Shown: positions 58,779 through 64,000 of the stretch, piece by piece
How positions within the stretch are numbered: position 1 is the stretch's first letter
How the letters are laid out: every line of letters starts with the position of its first letter
Origin: Xanthomonas translucens pv. cerealis
GTDB lineage: Bacteria; Pseudomonadota; Gammaproteobacteria; Xanthomonadales; Xanthomonadaceae
NCBI RefSeq assembly: GCF_006838285.1
Contig: NZ_CP038228.1
Coordinates: 2,542,001-2,606,000 of the forward strand
Length of the DNA: 64,000 nt
Reading direction: 5' to 3'
Program-made: the position numbers and the translations under genes
Notes under the pieces: generated by a model
Told to the model about the DNA's origin: nothing
Database searches by the model: none
What the model saw: the letters and a program-made list of their open reading frames with translations, nothing else

Positions 58779-59525
58779 TCACCCGCGCGCCAGTTCGCCG
58801 ATCAGCTCCGGCAACCCTGCCGACGCCGCCTCCACGTTCGCAAGCACCTCGGCCAGGGTGATTTCCTGGGCGTCGCCGCAGCCCGCGGCCCAGTTCGCCA
58901 CGATCGCCAAACACACGTATTCCAGGCCTAATTCGCGCGCCAGGCCCGCTTCCGGCATGCCGGTCATGCCGACCAGATCGCAGCCGTCGCGACGCAACCG
59001 GGCGATCTCTGCAATCGTTTCCAAACGCGGTCCCTGGGTGGCGCCGTAGCAACCGCCGGCGACCACCTCGGCACCGGTCACGCGCGCGGCGGCCAGCACC
59101 TTGCTGCGCAGCATCGGCGAATACGGATGGCCGAAATCCACGTGCAGCACCTCGCTGCCCGGCTCCTCGCTGAGCGTGGACACGCGCCCCCAGGTGTAGT
59201 CGATCAGCTGGTCCGGGCAGGCCAGCACGCGCGGCCCGAAGCGCTCGCCGATGCCGCCGACGGTGTTGAGCGCGAGCACCCGGGTGGCGCCGATTTGCTG
59301 CAGCGCCGCAAGGTTTGCGCGGTAATTGATCTTGTGCGGCGGCAGCGAATGGCCTTCGCCGTGGCGGGCCAGGAACGCGACCCGGTGACCGAGCAGCGTG
59401 CCGATGCGCAGCGGGCCGGATGGGCTGCCGTAACGGGTGTCGACCTCGCGGGTCTGCACGTCGTCCAGCTGTGCGAGTTTGTAGACGCCGGTGCCGCCGA
59501 TGACGGCCAGTGCGATGTTGTCCAT
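58779..59525 (-). CDS. S-methyl-5'-thioinosine phosphorylase (MTAP family)
   Basis: 248 residues of the purine nucleoside phosphorylase fold. [43 protein letters not shown] (an MTIP-type core), [13 protein letters not shown] and [11 protein letters not shown] motifs. Xanthomonad and pseudomonad homologues prefer methylthioinosine, recycling it to hypoxanthine and 5-methylthioribose 1-phosphate. Next to hpt, which would salvage the hypoxanthine. Substrate choice within the family is inference. Confidence 0.87.
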   Translation of the reverse strand: MDNIALAVIGGTGVYKLAQLDDVQTREVDTRYGSPSGPLRIGTLLGHRVAFLARHGEGHSLPPHKINYRANLAALQQIGATRVLALNTVGGIGERFGPRVLACPDQLIDYTWGRVSTLSEEPGSEVLHVDFGHPYSPMLRSKVLAAARVTGAEVVAGGCYGATQGPRLETIAEIARLRRDGCDLVGMTGMPEAGLARELGLEYVCLAIVANWAAGCGDAQEITLAEVLANVEAASAGLPELIGELARG

Positions 59526-59599
59526 GCGGATCCTCGAATCGGAATATGCGCACGCGCCGGCCACGACGGCCGGCACGCGATGGGAAAAGGCGCCGCGCC

Positions 59600-60154
59600 T
59601 TATTCCTTCATCGCGTAGATCGCCGGCAGGTTGCGCAGGCCTTCGTTGACGTCCATGCCGAAGCCGAACACATAGCGGTCGGGCACGTCCACGCCCACGT
59701 AGTCGGCGTTGACGTCGTCCACGCGGCGGTCGTGGCGCTTGACCGTCATCGCCGCGATGCGCACGTCGGTGGCGCCCTGCTCCAGGCACCATTCGCGCAC
59801 CGCCAGCAGGGTCAGGCCTTCGTCGAGGATGTCGTCGAGCAGCAACACGCGGCGCCCATACAGGGCGGTGGCCGGGCGATGCTTCCACACCAGTTCGCCG
59901 CCGACGGTTTCGCCGCGGTAGCGGGTGGCATGCAGGTAATCCAGCTGCAGGTCCTGGCCGCGCGCGCCCAGTTCCAGCGCCAGCTGCCCGGCGAACGGCA
60001 GCGCGCCGTGCATGATGGTCAGGTAGACCGGGATCTCGCCGCGGTAGTCGGCGGCGATGGCGTCGGCCATGCGCGCGATGGCCTGGTCGAGGTGCGGACG
60101 ATCGACCAGCAGGTCGGCCTGGGCCAGGGCCTGGGCGATGGTGAGAGTGGACAT
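59600..60154 (-). CDS. hpt: Hypoxanthine-guanine phosphoribosyltransferase
   Basis: 184 residues. PRPP-binding motif [14 protein letters not shown] and the [20 protein letters not shown] region define the type I phosphoribosyltransferase fold. Converts hypoxanthine or guanine plus PRPP to IMP or GMP. Its ATG shares one base with the nagZ stop, so it is the second cistron after nagZ; then the phosphorylase follows by 74 bp. The three may be one operon with purine salvage at the 3' end. Confidence 0.93.
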   Translation of the reverse strand: MSTLTIAQALAQADLLVDRPHLDQAIARMADAIAADYRGEIPVYLTIMHGALPFAGQLALELGARGQDLQLDYLHATRYRGETVGGELVWKHRPATALYGRRVLLLDDILDEGLTLLAVREWCLEQGATDVRIAAMTVKRHDRRVDDVNADYVGVDVPDRYVFGFGMDVNEGLRNLPAIYAMKE

Positions 60155-61161
60155 CAGGCGGTTTTTCCGAGGGTTACGAGCAGGTGGGATTGGGTGTGGC
60201 CGTAGCGGGCATCGGCGAGCAGGCCGTCCCAGCCGAGGGCGCCGCGGCCGATCAGGCCAAGCAGCGCGGCGGTATTGAGCGGGCGCTCGCGCACCGCCTG
60301 CAGCGAGTCTTCGACCAGTTCGGGATGGCAGACCAGGACCACGTCGCAGCCGGCGTCCAGGTGCGCGGACACGCGCGCGGCGACGCCGCCGGCGGCGAAC
60401 GAGGCGGCCATGCCGATGTCGTCGGAGAACACCACGCCGCGGAAGCCCAGTTCCTGGCGCAGGATCTGCTGGATCCAGCGCGACGAATAGCCGGCCGGTT
60501 CCGGCGCCACCTGCGGGTAGACCACGTGCGCCATCATCACCGCATCGGCACCGGCGCCGATGCCGGCGACGAACGGCAGCAGGTCTTCCTGGCGCAGCAC
60601 GTCGAGCGGGCGCGGATCCTCGGCGCTGTCGACGTGGGTGTCTTCCAGCACCGTGCCGTGGCCCGGGAAGTGCTTGAGCGTGGCGGCCATGCCGACGCTG
60701 TGCATGCCGCGCACGTAGGCGGCGGTGAACGCGGCCACCACCTGCGGATCGTCGCTGAAGGCGCGGTCGCCGATCGCGCGGTTGCCGCGCGCCAGGTCCA
60801 CCACCGGGGCGAAGCTCAGGTCCACGCCGCTGGCGCGGACCTCGCTGGCCATCAGCCAGGCATGCTGCTCGGCCAGCGCCAGCGCCGCGTCGCGGTCGCG
60901 CGCATACAGCGCGCCGAAGCCGTGCAGCGGCGGCAAGGCGCTATAGCCTTCGCGGAAGCGCTGCACGCGGCCGCCTTCCTGGTCCACGCAGATCAGCTGC
61001 GGCCGCGGCGCCGCGGCGCGGATCGCCGCGGTCAGCTCCACCAGCTGCGCCCTAGAGGCGAAATTGCGTTTGAACAGGACCACGCCGGCGACGGCATCGT
61101 GCTGCAGCCAGTCGCGTTCCTGGGCGGTGAGTTCGGTACCGGCGACGCCGATCGCGAGCAT
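60154..61161 (-). CDS. nagZ: Beta-N-acetylhexosaminidase NagZ (GH3)
   Basis: 335 residues. GH3 motifs: CVDQEGGRVQRF, KHFPGHGTVLEDTH (general-acid His in the loop), VFSDDIGMAASF (nucleophile Asp). NagZ trims GlcNAc from cytosolic cell-wall fragments during recycling and influences beta-lactamase induction. No signal peptide, consistent with cytosolic action. Overlaps hpt by one base (TGATG). Confidence 0.94.
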   Translation of the reverse strand: MLAIGVAGTELTAQERDWLQHDAVAGVVLFKRNFASRAQLVELTAAIRAAAPRPQLICVDQEGGRVQRFREGYSALPPLHGFGALYARDRDAALALAEQHAWLMASEVRASGVDLSFAPVVDLARGNRAIGDRAFSDDPQVVAAFTAAYVRGMHSVGMAATLKHFPGHGTVLEDTHVDSAEDPRPLDVLRQEDLLPFVAGIGAGADAVMMAHVVYPQVAPEPAGYSSRWIQQILRQELGFRGVVFSDDIGMAASFAAGGVAARVSAHLDAGCDVVLVCHPELVEDSLQAVRERPLNTAALLGLIGRGALGWDGLLADARYGHTQSHLLVTLGKTA

Positions 61162-61313
61162 GCGGGGGGGTTCTCCTGCCAGCGCTGTTCAGCGCGCCTG
61201 GGCGGCATTGTCGCAGATGCCGGCGCCGGCGACAGGCCGCCGCGGCGCCGTGCGCTGCCAGCGCGTGCCGGTGGCACGCCGTGGCTGCGCCACGTTGCGC
61301 TCGTGTGACCGGC

Positions 61314-61991
61314 CTACACTGCGCAACCGTCGGGGCCGCCGTCCTGCGCCGCATCGGGCGCCGGCGGCAGCAGGCCGCGCAGGGCCACGGCGAACACCTC
61401 AGGCGGCTGCGCGCCCTGGATCGCGTGGCGGCCGTCGATGAGATAAGTCGGCACCGCGCGGATGCCCATCGCCTGCGCCTGCTGCAGCTGCGCCTGGAGC
61501 TCGGCCAAGCCCTCGTCGCCGTCCAGCAGCGCCTGCACGCGCGCGGCAGGCAACCCGCCAGCGGCACCGGCGGCGAGCAGCGTGCCGGCCTCGGCAAGGT
61601 TGCGCCCTTCGGCGAAATGCGCGTGGAACAGCGCCTCGGCCACCGCCTCGGCGTCGCCTTCGCGCGCGGCCAGCCACAACAGCCGGTGCGCCGGCAGCGT
61701 GGTCACCCGCACCTGGCCGCGGTCGAAGTCGAACGGCAGGCCCTCGGCACGCGCGGTGGCCTGGGTCTGCGCCAGGATCTGCTCGGTGCGCGCGGCGCCA
61801 CCGAACTTGGCCGCATACGCCTCGCGCAGCGGCACCGGCTCGGTGCCGGCATCGGGATCGAGCAGGTAGGGATGCCAGTGGATCTGCAGCACCGGCGCAT
61901 CCGCGCCGAGCGCGGCGATACCCTGCTGCAATCGGCGCTTGCCGATCCAGCACCAGGGGCAGACTACGTCGGACCAGATGTCGATGCGCAT
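61314..61991 (-). CDS. FrnE-like DsbA-family oxidoreductase
   Basis: 225 residues with the thioredoxin-fold motif DVVCPWCWIGKRRL (CPWC) at the N-terminus and a long helical insert; C-terminal PTYLIDGRHAIQGAQPP strand. FrnE-group proteins are cytosolic disulfide oxidoreductases or 2-hydroxychromene isomerase relatives. The start codon at 61991 has no Shine-Dalgarno; instead GATCCTC and a run of GGGACTT heptamers lie upstream. An in-frame ATG beyond the repeat would add PSPKSQV repeats. Confidence 0.87.
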   Translation of the reverse strand: MRIDIWSDVVCPWCWIGKRRLQQGIAALGADAPVLQIHWHPYLLDPDAGTEPVPLREAYAAKFGGAARTEQILAQTQATARAEGLPFDFDRGQVRVTTLPAHRLLWLAAREGDAEAVAEALFHAHFAEGRNLAEAGTLLAAGAAGGLPAARVQALLDGDEGLAELQAQLQQAQAMGIRAVPTYLIDGRHAIQGAQPPEVFAVALRGLLPPAPDAAQDGGPDGCAV

Positions 61992-61998
61992 GAGGATC

Positions 61999-62047
61999 GG
62001 GACTTGGGACTTGGGACTTGGGACTTGGGACTTGGGACTTGGGACTC
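61999..62047. repeat. Tandem GGGACTT heptamer array
   Basis: Six exact GGGACTT copies (61999-62040) followed by GGGACTC. Located just upstream of the FrnE-like start, where a ribosome site would be. Array length could vary by slippage. Same family as repeats in icmF and at 50875. Confidence 0.92.
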
Positions 62048-62109
62048 GGAAAAGCATACGGCAGATCGCCGTGGTCGCTGCCATGGGGCGGCGATGCCGT
62101 TTCCGGCGC

Positions 62110-62604
62110 TCAGACGCGCGGCCAGCGGCAGAACGGATGCGAGGCCAGCGCCAGGTTGTAGTAGCGCGCATCCTCGGTGACTTCGGCGCCGATCCAGTCG
62201 GGCTTGGCGAAGGCCTCGTCGGCGCTGTCCAGCTCGATCTCGGCGACCACCAGCCCGGCGTTGTCGCCGAGGAACTCGTCCACTTCCCACAGATGGCCCT
62301 GGTGCTGCACCAGATGCCGGCGCTTGTCGATCAGCCCGCCCACGCACAGCGCCAGCAGCGCGCGCGCATCGTCCAGCGGCAGCGGATATTCGAACTCCTG
62401 GCGGGTGTGCCCAAGCGCGCGCGACTTCAGATTGAGGAACGCTGCCTCGCCCTGCAGGCGGACCCGCACCGACGCCTTCTGCGCGCCGCTGTCCATCGCC
62501 GCCTGGTCGTTGATATAGCCCTGCGCCATCGGGATCACCCGCTGCGCCGTGGCGCGCCAGCCGTCGCCGGTGACGAGGAATTTGCGTTCGATTTCGATGG
62601 CCAT
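62110..62604 (-). CDS. CYTH-domain protein (inorganic triphosphatase-like)
   Basis: 164 residues starting MAIEIERKFLV: ExExK motif (Glu4, Glu6, Lys8) of the CYTH fold, then VRVRLQGEAAFLNLKS, EFEYPLP and VDEFLGDNAGLVVAEIEL; all tunnel-lining charged residues appear intact. Members hydrolyse triphosphates or act as adenylate cyclases; NygC-type bacterial proteins are tripolyphosphatases. No Shine-Dalgarno precedes the ATG, because a GGGA-type repeat occupies the spot. Confidence 0.88.
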   Translation of the reverse strand: MAIEIERKFLVTGDGWRATAQRVIPMAQGYINDQAAMDSGAQKASVRVRLQGEAAFLNLKSRALGHTRQEFEYPLPLDDARALLALCVGGLIDKRRHLVQHQGHLWEVDEFLGDNAGLVVAEIELDSADEAFAKPDWIGAEVTEDARYYNLALASHPFCRWPRV

Positions 62605-62698
62605 GGGACTAGGGAATCAGGAAAGGAGAATGGGAAAAGCATAAGCCAACGCGCAGACGCCGCTGTTACCACTCCCTATTCCCCATTCCCGATTCCCG
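62605..62698. repeat. GGGAATC/GGGAATG repeat region between CYTH gene and rlmD
   Basis: GGGACTAGGGAATCAGG-type copies on the plus strand at 62605-62635 face minus-strand copies GGGAATC-GGGAATG-GGGAATA at 62676-62698. The latter code for the last residues of RlmD (GIGNGE) and supply its TAG stop. Variants of the GGGACTC heptamer family. Confidence 0.75.
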
Positions 62699-64000
62699 GC
62701 TTCTCAAACACCGCAATGCTCTCCACATGCGCCGTATGCGGAAACATGTCCATCGCGCCAGCCGCCTTCAACACGAAGCCCTGTTCGTTGACCAGGTAGC
62801 CGGCATCGCGCGCCAGCGAGCCGGGGTGGCAGCTGACGTAGACGATGCGCTGGAACGTCTCCAGCGGCAGCTGCCGCAACACCTCGATCGCGCCGGAGCG
62901 CGGCGGGTCGAGCAGCAGCTTGTCGAAGCCCTGCTGCATCCACGGCGCCTGGCCCTGGTCCTGGGTCAGGTCGGCGGCAAAGAACTGCGCGTTGTCCAGG
63001 CCATTGCGCTGCGCGTTGTCGCGCGCCCGCGCCACCAGTCCCGCGTCGCCTTCCACGCCCACCACCTCGCGCACCTTACGCGCCAGCGGCAGGGTGAAAT
63101 TGCCCAGCCCGCAGAACAGGTCGAGCACGCGATCGCCAGGGTGCGCGTCGAGCAGCGCCAGCGCGTGCGCGATCATCTTCTGATTGAGCGAGGCGTTGAC
63201 CTGGATGAAGTCCAGCGGCCGGAACGCCAGCTCCACGTCCCATTGCGGCAGCCGGAACGATAGCGCCACGTCCTGCGGGTACAGCGGATGCACGCTGTCC
63301 ACGCCGCCGGGCTGCAGGAAGATGGCGAACTCGTGGGCCTGGGCGAACGCCACCAGCGCGTCCTGGTCGCGCGCGCTGAGCGGCTGCATGTGGCGGAAGG
63401 TCAGCGCCACGGTGTCGTCGCCGGCGATGAACTCGATCTGCGGAATGTCGCGCTTGCCGTCCAGGCGCTCGACCAGCTCGGCCAGCGCGCTCACCTTGAA
63501 GCCGATCTGCGGAATCACCGTGTGGCACACCGACAGGTCGGCGACGAAGCGCGGGTCCTGCTCGCGGAAGCCGACCAGGGTCTTGTCCTTCTTCTCCACC
63601 CGGCGCACCGAGAAACGGCCCTTGCGCCGGTAGCCCCATGACGCACCGGACAGCGCCGGCAGCACAGTGTGCGGGGTCACATGGCCGATCCGCTCCAGGT
63701 TCTCGGTCAGCACCCGCTGCTTGGCCAGGATCTGCTGGTCCTCGGCCAGATGCTGCAGCACGCAGCCGGCGCAGACCCCGAAATGCGGGCAGCGCGGTTC
63801 GACCCGCTGCGGCGAGGCCTGCAGCACCTGCAGGGTGCGCGCCTCGTCGAAATGGCGGTTGTGCGCGGTGGGTTCGGCGAGGACCGTCTCGCCCGGCAGC
63901 GCGCCAGCGACGAAGGCGACCTTGCCGCCCTCGCCCTCGCGGCGGGCGACGCCGCGGCCATCGTGGCTCAGGTCGTCGATCCGGGTCTGGAACGGGGTGC
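62676..64000 (-). CDS. rlmD: 23S rRNA (uracil-1939-C5)-methyltransferase RlmD, 5' end beyond window
   Basis: 441 residues in view, continuing past the right edge. TRAM domain (IDDLSHDGRGVARREGEG), Fe-S cluster CPHFGVCAGCVLQH, SAM motif VLDLFCGLGNFTLPLA and catalytic DPPRSG and VSCHPGSLARD (nucleophile Cys). It methylates U1939 of 23S rRNA. The C-terminal six residues GIGNGE derive from a GGGAATC repeat that also provides the stop. Confidence 0.94.
   Translation of the reverse strand, partial: TPFQTRIDDLSHDGRGVARREGEGGKVAFVAGALPGETVLAEPTAHNRHFDEARTLQVLQASPQRVEPRCPHFGVCAGCVLQHLAEDQQILAKQRVLTENLERIGHVTPHTVLPALSGASWGYRRKGRFSVRRVEKKDKTLVGFREQDPRFVADLSVCHTVIPQIGFKVSALAELVERLDGKRDIPQIEFIAGDDTVALTFRHMQPLSARDQDALVAFAQAHEFAIFLQPGGVDSVHPLYPQDVALSFRLPQWDVELAFRPLDFIQVNASLNQKMIAHALALLDAHPGDRVLDLFCGLGNFTLPLARKVREVVGVEGDAGLVARARDNAQRNGLDNAQFFAADLTQDQGQAPWMQQGFDKLLLDPPRSGAIEVLRQLPLETFQRIVYVSCHPGSLARDAGYLVNEQGFVLKAAGAMDMFPHTAHVESIAVFEKPGIGNGE

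Noticed and set aside
61999..62047. Tandem repeats as a CRISPR array
   Set aside because: A 7-bp unit with no spacers and no cas genes; a simple heptamer array.

Overview
The window reads as a chromosomal segment of a xanthomonad (Gammaproteobacteria, Lysobacterales), most likely an early-branching Xanthomonas. The inference rests on very high G+C with strong third-position bias, a TonB-receptor and glycoside hydrolase locus, a four-gene ligase-associated DNA repair operon, several xanthomonad-type hypothetical genes, and intergenic repeats typical of the group. I see no rRNA, tRNA, CRISPR array, prophage, complete insertion sequence or integrative element. About 55 genes or gene remnants are supported.

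Layout. 0-13.7 kb: housekeeping and small-protein genes (HD phosphohydrolase, ThpR, ferritin-like PA2169-family protein, MFS exporter, ene-reductase, YjdM, SlyD, a YegD-like Hsp70, a methyltransferase/YkgJ pair, an EAL phosphodiesterase, a small MscS channel, DUF2789, DksA-like, DUF2058, YgjP peptidase, a pseudouridine synthase lacking its catalytic Asp). 13.7-18.8 kb: an S41 peptidase remnant, a secreted SGNH hydrolase, an RsbRD-type histidine kinase and a secreted quinoprotein. 18.9-28.3 kb: a plant-glycan locus read leftward (TonB receptor, halogenase remnant, GH35-like remnant, GH30 galactanase, GH2 beta-galactosidase, FadR/GntR regulator), probably for beta-1,6-galactan side chains of arabinogalactan proteins. 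28.7-44.5 kb: lysyl-endopeptidase-like protease, small genes, HDOD protein, fused acyl-CoA mutase IcmF, leucine dehydrogenase, a lipoprotein-type subtilisin autotransporter and a thiolase. 44.5-49.8 kb: two Ala-rich lipoproteins bracketing a frameshifted hscC / J-protein pair, then a badly broken diguanylate cyclase. 49.9-57 kb: bactofilin with a zinc-ribbon partner, then the exonuclease-ligase-helicase-PdeM repair operon with overlapping stops and starts. 57-64 kb (leftward): FAD monooxygenase, cold-shock protein, purine salvage (thioinosine phosphorylase, Hpt), NagZ, a FrnE-like DsbA, a CYTH protein and RlmD, which runs off the window.

Three themes stand out. First, an unusual number of broken genes: three frameshifted genes or pairs, one multiply broken gene and several truncated remnants, concentrated at 24.8-25.4, 33.4 and 45.2-49.4 kb; some frameshifts fall in G or C runs and could be sequencing errors. 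Second, a GGGA(C/A)T(C/T/G) heptamer repeat family sits between genes, inside the icmF linker, at the rlmD 3' end and where ribosome-binding sites of two genes should be. Third, TTGT(A/C)(T/G)ACAA-like palindromes of GntR type occur in the plant-glycan locus beside its FadR-type regulator and are good operator candidates. I found no wholly new defence or biosynthetic system.
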